Shown here: positions 44,106-54,122 of the stretch, one piece after another | How positions within the stretch are numbered: the stretch's first letter is position 1 | How the letters are laid out: each line of letters opens with the position of its first letter | Source of the DNA: Adiantum capillus-veneris | Taxonomy: Eukaryota > Streptophyta > Polypodiopsida > Polypodiales > Pteridaceae | Length of the DNA stretch: 64,000 nt | Direction: 5' to 3' | NCBI GenBank assembly: GCA_014529385.2 | Contig: CM043947.1 | Location: 103,873,311 to 103,937,310 of the forward strand | Made by a program: the position numbers and the translations under genes | The notes under the pieces: model-generated | What the model saw: only the letters and a program-made list of their open reading frames with translations | Databases searched by the model: none | What the model was told of the DNA's origin: nothing

Positions 44106-45080
44106 TGATAGCCGTTTTTTCGGCTCTCTGTAATTGCCATAGTGAGTTATCTCACCCTATCAAATCACTCAAACACTGTGGTTACCCTCACCCTTTCACT
44201 GTATATAGGTGCGTGTGAGTTAGGGGACTTTTCCCATATCTCCTTACTGAAATAAAAAACCCTCAATTAGCTAGTCATTGGGCTAGTTGAGCCAAAAAAA
44301 TAAAAAATATAAAAAATATAAGTATATTATGGCCCATGCGTATGTAAATATTTCTTTGTATATAGGGCCTAAATAAAAGATTTTTTCATAATTATTTTGG
44401 TATTTATTTAAATATTTCTACCTAGGTGTGTGTTATTTATGCTCTGTACATTGCCTCACCATTACCACAATTTTTCTTACCATTTTTCATACTCTTTATT
44501 CCATATAGAAATATTTTCATGTAAGCTTCTTTTATATTTGGTGTGGCCCAACAAAATCCAAAAAAACTAGTTTTATTTATGTGTATATTTTTTCACTATT
44601 GTGATTTTTCCCTTCCTACATCTATTTTGTTTTTTTTCTAAAAAATTATAACACCAAAAATATTTATCTTTTTATGGTAGCCTCATAATGAGAGAGATTT
44701 CTTTTGACCCCTTTATATTTTTTCCACTTATATTATTTATATTTGACATGTACATATTTTTTAGACCCCTCAATATTTGATTTTCTTAGTTGTACTATTC
44801 ACTTATATCATGATCTCAAAAATATCTTCAATTATAGACCTACCAAATAAGGTCAAGGGTAGGTGGCATGCATACATGCACTATGGAGGGCTCACTCTTG
44901 CAGGTATTCAAAAGAATCGTCCAAAGAAGGATCCCACAAGGACCTTGTGTAGGTGGGATTTGGTTGGGGGTTTGTTGCTTTGGTTTGTGTTGTGTTGTGC
45001 CCCAGCCCCATTGAGCAGCACGGGAGCCTTGAAGGGTGTTTAGAAGTCGCTCTTCTTGTTGCCCGCCCCGGACCGCTTCA
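44106..45080 (+). repeat. 5' LTR of element D, 975 bp
   Basis: TGATAGCCGTTTTTTCGGC to GGACCGCTTCA. A TATA-like GTATATAGG lies near 44201. The first bases form a small hairpin, AGCCG/CGGCT. Differences from the right LTR cluster in the last 200 bp. Confidence 0.95.
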
Positions 45081-45083
45081 AAT

Positions 45084-45100
45084 TGGTGCCCCCACTGAGG
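45084..45100 (+). promoter_or_regulatory. Primer binding site of element D
   Basis: TGGTGCCCCCACTGAGG begins three bases after the LTR end, as expected for a primer site. I cannot assign the tRNA with certainty. Confidence 0.6.
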
Positions 45101-45159
45101 AAAACAACTCGTGTATGTTTTTGTGTAGGATCAACTTTTAGCATAGTCAAATAGTTTGC

Positions 45160-45372
45160 ATGAATCACGAGAGTTTGTATGATCCTTTCATTCCCATTGC
45201 AAGGCAAAAGATACACATAATTGTTAGTACAAAGTTGCAATTTCAACGGGTAATTCGTAGGATTTTAGGTCCTCTTAGGTTAGCCAAGATAAACACTTCG
45301 GTAAATCCTTTTATTTTGCCTCTCAGTAGGTACGATATTAGCTTGGACATCTATATTTTTGTGTTATTTTAA
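45160..45372 (+). CDS. Element D leader ORF a1, 70 codons
   Basis: Unrecognised small protein, MNHESLYDPFIPIARQKIHI to the end DISLDIYIFVLF. It is homologous to the next ORF: both start M-(N/D), share QF/HFQ...NPxILPL and end F(V/I)LF. It is hydrophobic at the end but has no clear membrane span. It lies 60 nt after the primer site. Confidence 0.5.
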   Translation: MNHESLYDPFIPIARQKIHIIVSTKLQFQRVIRRILGPLRLAKINTSVNPFILPLSRYDISLDIYIFVLF

Positions 45373-45393
45373 GCATTAGGACATGCATAGGCC

Positions 45394-45612
45394 ATGGATA
45401 ATGGCCCAGCAATAGAGGTTTTTCCCTTTCATTTTACTCCACACATTAGAATAAACGTTGCAATTAGTAGAAAGATCCATTTTCAACAACGAATGGTGTT
45501 CATGTTTGGTGCCCAAAGAGTAGGAGAAATTCTTGCATCACCAAACCCTGTCATTCTACCTCTCATCAACTACCACACTTCTTTTGATGTACATGTGTTC
45601 ATTTTATTTTAA
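45394..45612 (+). CDS. Element D leader ORF a2, 72 codons
   Basis: Paralogue of a1 in the same frame, offset about 235 bp. It reads MDNGPAIEVFPFHFTPHIRI, then SPNPVILPLINYHTSFDVHV and ends FILF. Nucleotide similarity between a1 and a2 is also visible across the second half (TTTCAAC..., ATTTTATTTTAA). The function is unknown. Confidence 0.5.
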   Translation: MDNGPAIEVFPFHFTPHIRINVAISRKIHFQQRMVFMFGAQRVGEILASPNPVILPLINYHTSFDVHVFILF

Positions 45613-45646
45613 AATGAAGTGCAGCCCGGCAAAATAGTGTGTATGT

Positions 45647-46192
45647 TTGTTTTTTCTTTGTCCAAGTTGTTACAAGAAACAAAAAAAGATCATTTGTTCT
45701 AATAGGGAATGTGTGTGCAGTGAAAGTTCAATCCTTAGAGATCTAGCTCTATTACCAATTGAGTTGCAGGAGCAAGTAGTAAGGTGTCTCCCTCATAACA
45801 AGAGGGTGGTGAAGTTAAGACGAAAGGTCCTACGCGTGGATTCCATTTTCCTCTTGTTGTTGGGCACTAAGGAAGACCGCGCATTCATCCAACTAGTGTG
45901 TGCCCTAAGATTGGTAAATAGAGTGAAATTTGGCGTTTGGCGAGTGCATTTCACCATTGAGGAAGACTCTTCAGGAAACTTGCGGCCAGAGTTCATGCTT
46001 CATAGACTCACATTTGGTGAATTTTTCCCTCATTTGCGTCTTATTAATAGTCTTCCTTTCGCTTTCAACAAAGGAGATAGGGAGCTATTCAGAGCTTGTC
46101 TGAATAAAGAGAGCATAGAGAAGATTGCAAATTTGTATAAATTCTCATCCTTCGCTACTTTCTATGACACTTTGTTCATAGAGACATTGTAA
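45647..46192 (+). CDS. Element D leader ORF b1, 181 codons, F-box-like module
   Basis: A Cys-rich start (CPSCYKKQKKIICSNRECVC) is followed by a module beginning LALLPIELQEQVVRCLPHNK. This resembles the N-terminal helices of an F-box (LPxEL...I..RLP), but the conserved Trp is missing. It continues AFIQLVCALRLVNRVKFGVW and FGEFFPHLRLINSLPFAFNK. The module repeats in b2. An extra ORF before gag is known in Ogre elements of the Tat lineage, without known function. F-box identity is tentative. Confidence 0.55.
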   Translation: MFFLCPSCYKKQKKIICSNRECVCSESSILRDLALLPIELQEQVVRCLPHNKRVVKLRRKVLRVDSIFLLLLGTKEDRAFIQLVCALRLVNRVKFGVWRVHFTIEEDSSGNLRPEFMLHRLTFGEFFPHLRLINSLPFAFNKGDRELFRACLNKESIEKIANLYKFSSFATFYDTLFIETL

Positions 46193-46238
46193 ATCTCTTT
46201 ATGCTTTTGAATGATTTAACCATAATCCTAAGGAGTTT

Positions 46239-46697
46239 TTGTCCAGGAATTTTGTAGCACAAGTGGAGTCTTTAAATCTTGCAAACTTGATTGGACTTGA
46301 TGAGGATGTTCTTTATGAAATTGTGAGAAGGTTGCCTCACTCCGACTGTGTGGAACTCGAAGGAAAGGAGCTCCTAGTCAATTGCTACTTTCTCACGGCC
46401 TTCGACGAGCATGAAGATCTAGTTTTTATACAAACCGCTTGTGCGTTGGGAATTGTAGAGCAAGTGCAATTTATCACTTGGGACGTGGTTGCTCTTTTGG
46501 ATCCATAAAATTAAGTTCTAGAGATTTTTGTTTATCGCCTTAGCTTTGAAGAATTTCAACCCTTCTTAGAGCTCATCAATAGTCTACCTTTTTGTTTTGA
46601 TCAAACAAATCGAGACCTCATTGAAGCTTGGATAGCTGAAGAAGAAAACCTAGAGTGGTATTTTCTTACTTCTTCATTTGCAGGCGAGTGGTTCTAA
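46239..46697 (+). pseudogene. Element D leader ORF b2, second F-box-like module, broken
   Basis: LIGLDEDVLYEIVRRLPHSD, VFIQTACALGIVEQVQFITW and, after stops at 46506 and 46512, LSFEEFQPFLELINSLPFCF. It aligns with b1 along its whole length, offset about 545 bp. The first 89 codons are open. The two stops are in frame, so the copy has decayed or is expressed only in part. Confidence 0.55.
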
Positions 46698-46725
46698 ATC
46701 TCTATTGCATCCCTTATTGTAACTC

Positions 46726-47877
46726 GTGTTGGAATCTTTCATAATAATGGAGAGCCAACGCCAAATGTCTGAATATCCTCTTTTCTTTGGAGAGCCTAGA
46801 GAGGATGCAGAATTATTTTTAGCAAATTTCAAGATGTCTTGCCGTATCAAGAGGATAGTAACCGATCAAGAACGTGTAGAAATGTTTGAGGTGGTCCTTA
46901 GGAAAGATGCTAGTACTTGGTTTGACTCTTTGCCTAAGGAAGTTAAGGGGAATTACACAGAAGTTTTGAATCGTTTTAAGAGATACTTCTTTGATCCCCA
47001 AAACACTCAAAAAGTATGGCAAGACATTGTTTCTCATAAGCAAAAAGACTTAGATGACTACTACTTGTACAAGCAAGAGTTTCTACGTCTTTGGGCTCTA
47101 TGGATACGAAATGTTGCTAACCCTGGTGATGGTGCAGAATTTTTAAAGAAGGAGAGGTTCATAGCCGAACTCTTTCCTGACCTTAAGGTAAAAGTTGAGG
47201 CGGGTGCACCTGCTACTTTTGATGTAGTTGAAACTAGGGCTGCTGAGAAGTATAGGAAACTCAAGTGCTTAAGGAGAGAGGTTCCAATAGAAGGTCTTAG
47301 ACCCAAAGGTAAGTCACAAGCATCAACATCTAGGGAGCTTCCTGAGGTAACGGCTGAAGTGATTGAGAAGTTAAATGAATCTTTAAGCAGCCTGTCAATT
47401 CACCTTGCACAAGCTGTAGGTCCAAAGGGACAAGCAAAGAAGTCAGAAGAGAGAGAGCCACGAACTAGGAGAGTCTTGCAATGTTGGAATTGCGGAGAGT
47501 CTGGACATGGGATGTATAATTGTCCTTGGCCCCGTGGAGAGCCAGGGAGACCTAACTTGAATTACCCAGTGATGAATGCAGGAGAAGGAGTTGGTCAACA
47601 ACCAAGGCTTCTACAAAGGCCAAATGGACCAAGACCACCTCCACAAGGGGTAGAAGGAGTTCCACCTTTGCCAGATCCAAATGTGCATGTGGTAGAGGTG
47701 ACAAATTCAAATGAGGTTGACATGGAAGCCAATGGCATTAAGCGTGGCCGAGGAAAAGGTAAAGAGAAAGAAGGAGTCACATCACAGAGTGACCATGGAC
47801 AAGGAAAGAAGGCAAAGGAAACCAAGGAAACCAAGAGGACTCGACGTCGTATCAACCTCCAAGACTTCCCTCTTTAA
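46726..47877 (+). CDS. Element D gag
   Basis: A 383-codon open frame; the true start may be the second Met at 46747 (MESQRQMSEYPLFFGEPRED). The capsid has LFLANFKMSCRIK, DASTWFDSLPKEV and DIVSHKQKDLDDYYLYKQEF, matching the retrotransposon gag domain. One zinc knuckle, CWNCGESGHGMYNC, is followed by a Pro/Arg-rich and basic tail (KRTRRRINLQDFPL). It ends with TAA at 47875-47877 and the protease continues in the same frame. Confidence 0.92.
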   Translation: MLESFIIMESQRQMSEYPLFFGEPREDAELFLANFKMSCRIKRIVTDQERVEMFEVVLRKDASTWFDSLPKEVKGNYTEVLNRFKRYFFDPQNTQKVWQDIVSHKQKDLDDYYLYKQEFLRLWALWIRNVANPGDGAEFLKKERFIAELFPDLKVKVEAGAPATFDVVETRAAEKYRKLKCLRREVPIEGLRPKGKSQASTSRELPEVTAEVIEKLNESLSSLSIHLAQAVGPKGQAKKSEEREPRTRRVLQCWNCGESGHGMYNCPWPRGEPGRPNLNYPVMNAGEGVGQQPRLLQRPNGPRPPPQGVEGVPPLPDPNVHVVEVTNSNEVDMEANGIKRGRGKGKEKEGVTSQSDHGQGKKAKETKETKRTRRRINLQDFPL

Positions 47878-48834
47878 CATGGTATGGCTCCGTACAACTT
47901 TTTGGAAGACATGAGAGGTAAGGGTCCTGATATTTCATGGCCTCAATTTCTTGCATTATGTCCACAAGTTAGGAGGGATTTAACAAGGGCAGTTAGCACT
48001 AGGAGAAAGGTAAAAGAGAGTGTGCCTGTTGTAAAAATTGCACAAGCTGAAATGAATGAGGACATTACACCGGTGCTAGACTGTTACATCAAAGGAAGAT
48101 TGGTTAGGAAAGGTCTAGTGGATGGGGGTGCACAAATTTGCATCATGACAGAGGGACTCATGCAAAGACTAGGCATGCACATCCAGGAGACACCTGAAAT
48201 CAAAGTCAAGATGGAAAACAATAGCAAGGCTAGGTGTGTAGGCATTTGTAAAAATTTCTTTGTAGAGGCCTTTGGCATTAAGAAAGCGGTGGATTTTTAT
48301 GTTATGTCGACCAAGGGAAGTGGTTATCCATTTATCCTAGGAAGACCATGGCTAATGAAAATGCGAGCTTTGCAAGATTGGGAGTGTGGGAAATTAATTT
48401 GCAGGAATGACAATCATAAGAAGGTTGTCTTTGACATGAAGGAGCAAGGCCAAGAGGAGCTCCATGAAGAATCATCTCAAAGTGAGACGGAAGAAGGTTG
48501 GACCGATAGCACTTCAGAAGAAGAAAGTAGCGGCAGCATTACTGAAGATGAGTCTTCCATCGAAGTCATGGGGGTAAGGTTTAAGCCAAGCAACCAAGAG
48601 ACCTCTTGTCAAGGCTTGGAGGAGGTAGGTCCTCAAGAGAACGAAGGTGTTCAAGATGAAGGGATGCTGGAAGGTATGCTATCAACAACACTTACAAAGG
48701 ATGAAAGAGAGGAGTTCAAATGTGTGCTAAGGAAGTTTCCTAGGCTTTTTGCTAAAGACTACACGGATGTGCGTGGGGTAGATGTTGTTCAACACAAGAT
48801 TGAGTTAAAGCCTGAGGCCACACCTAAAGCTTAG
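47878..48834 (+). pseudogene. Element D protease and linker
   Basis: In frame with gag. KGLVDGGAQICIMTEGLMQR gives the active site; DGG in place of D(S/T)G is common in the Tat lineage. GYPFILGRPWLMKM is the second retropepsin signature. An acidic Ser/Glu-rich linker follows, then LRKFPRLFAKDYTDVRGVD, the RT entry. TAG at 48832-48834 ends the segment; only this stop separates it from RT. Confidence 0.9.
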
Positions 48835-49989
48835 AAGCTACGAAGGCTAGGAGTTATAAAGGAACAGGCTCTACTCAAGGAGGTAAGAAAGCTTCTAGCA
48901 GCAGGTTTCATTTATCCAGTGGAGAATTCAGAGTGGGTCTCTCCTGTTGTTGTCACTCCTAAGAAAAATGGCAAGTGGAGGGTGTGTGTGGATTACCGTC
49001 CCCTCAATGAGGCAACAAAAAGAGATCACTTTCCCCTCCCATTCCAGGATGAGATACTAAATGAGGTAGCTGGTCATGAGAAGTACACTGTGTGCGATGG
49101 TTACTCAGGTTACTTTCAAATAGGGATTGCATTGGAGGATCAATTGAAAACAACCTTTATCACTCCTTGGGGTTGTTATGCTTTTAGAGTCATGCCATTT
49201 GGTCTGACAAATGCTCGTGCAACATTCCAACGTTTCATGAATATGGTGTTTCAAGCATTCTTTGGAAAGTCAATTAGGGTGTTCATTGATGATTTCTGTA
49301 TTTATAGCTCAAAATCATTGCATCTACAAAGGGTAGAAGAAGGTTTAAAGAAGCTCTACGACATGGGAGGTCAACTCAACCCCGACAAGTGCCATATAGG
49401 TGAGGATGAAGTAATCTTGCTGGGTCATAAAGTTTCTTACAAAGGCATTGAAGTGGATCCTTCAAAGGCAAAGGCTCTTATTGAGCTACCATCACCCAAG
49501 AGTCTTAAGGAGGTCATCTCATTCATTCAAAAGGTGAAGTATATGTCACGCTTCATTCACTTAGCCTCGGAGTTACTTCACCCTTTGCAAAAGTTGACAC
49601 AACAAGTAGAATTTGCATGGTCTGATGAGCTTGAAGAGTACTTTTGTAACATTAAAGCCATTTTGTCAGAGCTACCAACACTCATGCCTCCTTGTTGGGA
49701 GTACACATTCTTTGTTAGCTCTAGTGCTGGGAAAGAAACAATTGGTGCAGTTTTGCTACAACAAGATCCCTATAGTACCAGGATGCGGCCCATCTACTTT
49801 GCTAGTAGGGTCATGAATGCTTTAGAGAGAGGCTACACGGAGGCAGAACTCATGATGCTTTCTCTCATGTTTGCGATAAGGAAGTTTAGATCCTACTTGC
49901 TCCCAAAACCTTTTGTAATCCTCATCGCAGAGAATTTGTTCCCTTGGGTGTCATCTCAAATGAATCTTAGTACTAGGATCTCAAAGTAG
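48835..49989 (+). pseudogene. Element D reverse transcriptase and first RNase H
   Basis: LLAAGFIYPVENSEWVSPVV, KKNGKWRVCVDYRPLNEAT, MPFGLTNARATFQRFMN and the catalytic VFIDDFCIYSS. The thumb has LLGHKVSYKGIEVDPSK. RNase H follows with SSAGKETIGAVLLQ and PIYFASRVMNALERGYTEAE. The frame continues upstream of the first Met (48919) to the TAG at 48832. It ends in TAG at 49987-49989. Confidence 0.93.
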
Positions 49990-52020
49990 ATTATGGAGTT
50001 GCAAGAGTTTCAATACTCTTTCAAGGTAGAAGATAGTGTGCGTGCACAATTGGCAGGGATTCTCACTTATAGGGTGCATGAAAAGGAGATTAAGGTGCTT
50101 GAAGTAAAGACCCTACCATTGCCACCACCAAAAAGTATTCCTAATGCTTTTACCTTGCTCTTTGATGGAGCTTTTCGTCGAGCCACAGGAAAAGCAAGGG
50201 GAGGGCTAGTGTTGCTCAACCCAAGTGGAGAGGTGGTCATGAAAGAGAAGTTCAATCTACCAAGTTCAGCTAGCAACAATGAAGCAGAATATGACACACT
50301 ACTTCATGGTTTAAAAATATGCATTGGCCATGGTATACAACGTCTCATGGTAAAAGGGGATGCACTTCTCATTGTGAAGCAGATTTTAGGCATTTGGGCA
50401 TGCAAAAATGAAAGACTAAGGGCCAAAGTTCATACCATCCGTAGGCTATTTAATCAATTTGAGGAGGTGCAATTATATCATATTCCTAGGAAACAAAATG
50501 AAGATGCTGATTTACTTGCACAAAAAGCCGTTGCATGTGTAAAGAAAGAAGTGCAGGTCATCATGGTGGCGGCTGCTGTGAAGCAACCGAGGTACCAGGG
50601 ATTGGAGTCATTGGCTCCCATCATTGGCTACATTTTGGAGGGTGAGTTTCCACCAGACTTCACAAAATCTCAGAAGAGGAGACTCATGAAGAAGGCAAGC
50701 ATGTATCTCTTCCTAGAAGGCTCCCTCTATCAAAGAGGGAAGGATAAAGTGTGCAGAAGAGTACTAACTATCGCGGAAATTCCAGCCATTCTAAAAGGTT
50801 TGCATGAAGAGGCATGTGGTGGTCATTTTTCCCAAGAATTAACTGTGAAGAAGATTTTGCTTGCGGGGTATGTTTGGCCAAGTCTGCATGTGGATGTCCA
50901 ACATTGGTGTAAAAGTTGTCACAATTGTCAGGTAAATGGGAATAGAAGATTGATTTATGGTCCAAGGCAAATTGTGCTTGCAAATGGACCCTTTGAAAAG
51001 TGGGGCATTGATGCTATGGGTCCTCTGCCTAGGACAAAAAATGGTAAACTCTACATTCTAGTGGCTGTAGACTATATGACTAGGTGGGTGGAAGCACAAA
51101 GTGTGGCAAAGGTAAATGAGAGGACAGTGAGCAAATTCGTCTACACTCACATTTGTTGTAGATTTGGAACACCTTTGGAGATTGTTTATGATAATGGTCT
51201 AGGGTTTAGAAAGAGATTGCTCACAGAAGTCTGTGAAGAACTTCGCATTCTACATCGTCACAGTACACCCTACTATCCCCAATCAAATGGTTTGGTAGAA
51301 AAAGCTAATGGTGTCATTGCAGGCATCATTAGAAAGATGGTGAAAAACAATACAAAGTTGTGGGATGACTTCTTGGATGGTGCCTTGTGGGCATATCGAA
51401 CCACATATAGGGAAGCCACGGAGTTCACACCATTTCACTTGGTCAATGGTCAAGAGGCTTTACAACCAATTGAACTAAACATTCCAACAATGCGACTTCA
51501 TGGCAAATCAGCACAAGATGATCAAGAAGCATGGATGGATCGACTTCTTACCTTAGCTGAGCTTGAGTGGAAAAGAGAAGTAGCATACGAGTGCTATAAG
51601 AGGAAAGCCACACAGACAAAGGAGAAGCTTGACAAGAAACTGAAGGACAAAGGCATCAATGAAGGAGATCTTGTGCTAAGGTATGACAATCGACTCGATA
51701 ATCGTTTTGATGCCAAATTTGAAACAAGATGGCAGGGGCCATACATAGTCAAGAAGTCTTTCAATTCAAGTTACTATCAACTTATGGACTTGAATGGGAA
51801 AGAGCACTCTAGGAAGGTAAACGGCTATCGCTTGAAGCCTTACTTGAGTCGCCTTCTACCAAAGGATCTACCAGAGCAAAAGGCAACTATCCCATGTAAG
51901 TATTGTTCCATGAAGCATGAGTGTAGCACAAACCAAAATTCCAAGGGGCCAAACAATGAAGATCTTGTCAAGGACTCTAAAGCACTCTCTTTGGAAAAGA
52001 TTCTTTATGATGGTACATGA
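49990..52020 (+). pseudogene. Element D second RNase H and integrase
   Basis: In frame with all upstream parts. The second RNase H reads FTLLFDGAFRRATGKARGGL, SNNEAEYDTLLHGLKI, MVKGDALLIVKQI and RKQNEDADLLAQKA, giving the D-E-D-D set. Integrase has HHCC (LHEEACGGHFSQELTVKKIL ... CKSCHNCQ), core D in KWGIDAMGPLPRTK, D in EIVYDNGLGF and E in YYPQSNGLVEKANGVI, then LWAYRTTYREATEFTPFHLV. The C-terminus has WQGPYIVKKSFNSSYYQL, the GPY-type end. TGA at 52018 closes it. Confidence 0.94.
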
Positions 52021-52035
52021 ATATACCATCATCCT

Positions 52036-52048
52036 GGGGGAGGGCTAA
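52036..52048 (+). promoter_or_regulatory. Polypurine tract of element D
   Basis: GGGGGAGGGCTAA directly before the right LTR start TGATAGCC. Confidence 0.88.
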
Positions 52049-53023
52049 TGATAGCCGTTTTTTCGGCTCTCTGTAATTGCCATAGTGAGTTATCTCACCC
52101 TATCAAATCACTCAAACACTGTGGTTACCCTCACCCTTTCACTGTATATAGGTGCGTGTGAGTTAGGGGACTTTTCCCATATCTCCTTACTGAAATAAAA
52201 AACCCTCAATTAGCTAGTCATTGGGCTAGTTGAGCCAAAAAAATAAAAAATATAAAAAATATAAGTATATTATGGCCCATGCGTATGTAAATATTTCTTT
52301 GTATATAGGGCCTAAATAAAAGATTTTTTCATAATTATTTTGGTATTTATTTAAATATTTCTACCTAGGTGTGTGTTATTTATGCTCTGTACATTGCCTC
52401 ACCATTACCACAATTTTTCTTACCATTTTTCATACTCTTTATTCCATATAGAAATATTTTCATGTAAGCTTCTCTTATATTTGGTGTGGCCCAACAAAAT
52501 CCAAAAAAACTAGTTTTATTTATGTGTATATTTTTTCACTATTGTGATTTTTCCCTTCCTACATCTATTTTGTTTTTTTTCTAAAAAATTATAACACCAA
52601 AAATATTTATCTTTTTATGGTAGCCTCATAATGAGAGAGATTTCTTTTGACCCCTTTATATTTTTTCCACTTATATTATTTATATTTGATATGTACATAT
52701 TTTTTAGACCCCTCAATATTTGATTTTCTTAGTTGTACTATTCACTTATATCATGATCTCAACAATATCTTCAATTATAGACCTACCAAATAAGGTCAAG
52801 GGTAGGTGGCATGCATACATGCACTATGGAGGGCTCACTCTTGGAGGTATTCAAAAGAATCATCCAAAGAAGGACCCCACAAGGACCTTGTGTAGGTGGG
52901 ATTTGGTTGGGGGTTTGTTGCTTTGGTTTGTGTTGTGTTGTGCCCCAGCCCCATTGAGCAGCACGGGAGCCTTGAAGGGTGTCTAGAGGTTGCTCTTCTT
53001 GGTACCCGCCCCGGACCGCTTCA
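52049..53023 (+). repeat. 3' LTR of element D, 975 bp
   Basis: Same length as the left LTR. Differences are visible at about 11 sites (for example CTTTTATA/CTCTTATA and GTTGCCC/GGTACCC), mostly in the last 200 bp. Confidence 0.95.
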
Positions 53024-54083
53024 GCGCCATTCTTAAAGAAATAGTAGCTTCACTCAAGGGGACATATGAAGTTTTACAAGACTTTGAAAAAGGGAAACAA
53101 AGACTTGGAACTTGAGTTGAAGCTGGAACATGAACAAAGAAGGGACCTCGCCCTGATGAGGGTACAAAGAGAAGAGCAGTTGCTTAAAGAGATAGAGGAT
53201 TTAAAGAGAGCCAATCAGCTGCTAAGAGAAGGGAATGTGGAAGCTCAAGAGGAGGCAAGTACATCTAAACAACCAGATCTAGAGATACCATCACTCTCCT
53301 TTGAAAAAATCAAAACAGAGCAAAAAAAGGACAGTCATGATGTTTTAAATTCCAAGTACAAATCATTGAAGAGGAAAAAGTATCAATGGTCCAGTACTCT
53401 AAAGCTAAAGAAGATGCACGTAAGGTACCTCATTTTTCTTGATCCATGCATCGATCGAGAAATACAAAACATTCTGTCTTGTACCAAGGGTAAGGACATG
53501 GCAAGCACATGAAGCATTAAATAATAATTTACCGACTTGGCTCAACTACCCGAAACTTCCAACTCCAAAGCAAGAAGCGAAAACTGAGGAATACATGGTG
53601 AAAACCCAAACGGGCGCTATGAACTTCTTCAAGAGCCTCCCTGACCTCTCGTGTGTGATGATTTATAAAATTTGCAGAATGTTTCTCACATACATCCAAG
53701 TTTTTCATGAGCCTGAGCAAGCAGGATCCCCATGGATGTCATTTTAGAAGGTAACAAAGGCTTGTGCTATGGTTTGAGTGGGCAACCTTCAGGAGAAGTC
53801 CTTTATGACTTCTATGCCAGATGTATGTTCTTGCCATCAAGAAATATGTCAGCATTCGAATAATATTTTTACACAGGATTCTTCACATGGTGTACAAAGA
53901 TTTTCAGGCCAATGATCAGCAAAGTTTGTCTGATATTCAGCCATAGAACTCAAAAATAAAGTCACTATTCAATTTTTGCAAGTCCCTGAGAAAGAATGGC
54001 GGATCAAATATCAAAAAGCACTTCAAGCACTTAAAGACCACCTCGCCAGCCATTATCAACCCAAAGACTATTTCAATTCATGA
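53024..54083 (+). pseudogene. Element A 3' ORF, second part
   Basis: Resumes after D: coiled coil GNKDLELELKLEHEQRRDLA and KEIEDLKRANQLLREGN. After shifts the Trp-rich C-terminal domain follows: VRTWQAHEALNNNLPTWLNY, FKSLPDLSC and VFHEPEQAGSPWMSF. It ends PKDYFNS at TGA 54081, matching EDYFNP in B. An internal gap relative to B occurs around 53300-53440. Confidence 0.8.
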
Positions 54084-54108
54084 AATTGTGTCAAGGGACG
54101 ACATAGTC

Positions 54109-54122
54109 AAGGAGGGGAGGAA
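54109..54122 (+). promoter_or_regulatory. Polypurine tract of element A
   Basis: AAGGAGGGGAGGAA immediately before TGTTAGCAGCAAGC. Confidence 0.88.

Larger units (their letters stand above)
44106..53023 (+). mobile_element. Element D, Tat-like gypsy element with dual RNase H
   Basis: An 8.9-kb element with two 975-bp LTRs differing at about 11 positions by eye, a primer site, four leader ORFs, gag, protease, RT, RNase H, a second RNase H, integrase and a purine tract. The second, archaeal-type RNase H between RNase H and integrase is the hallmark of the Tat lineage. It is inserted into the 3' ORF of element A, which is open on both sides. It is the youngest large insertion here. Confidence 0.93.
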
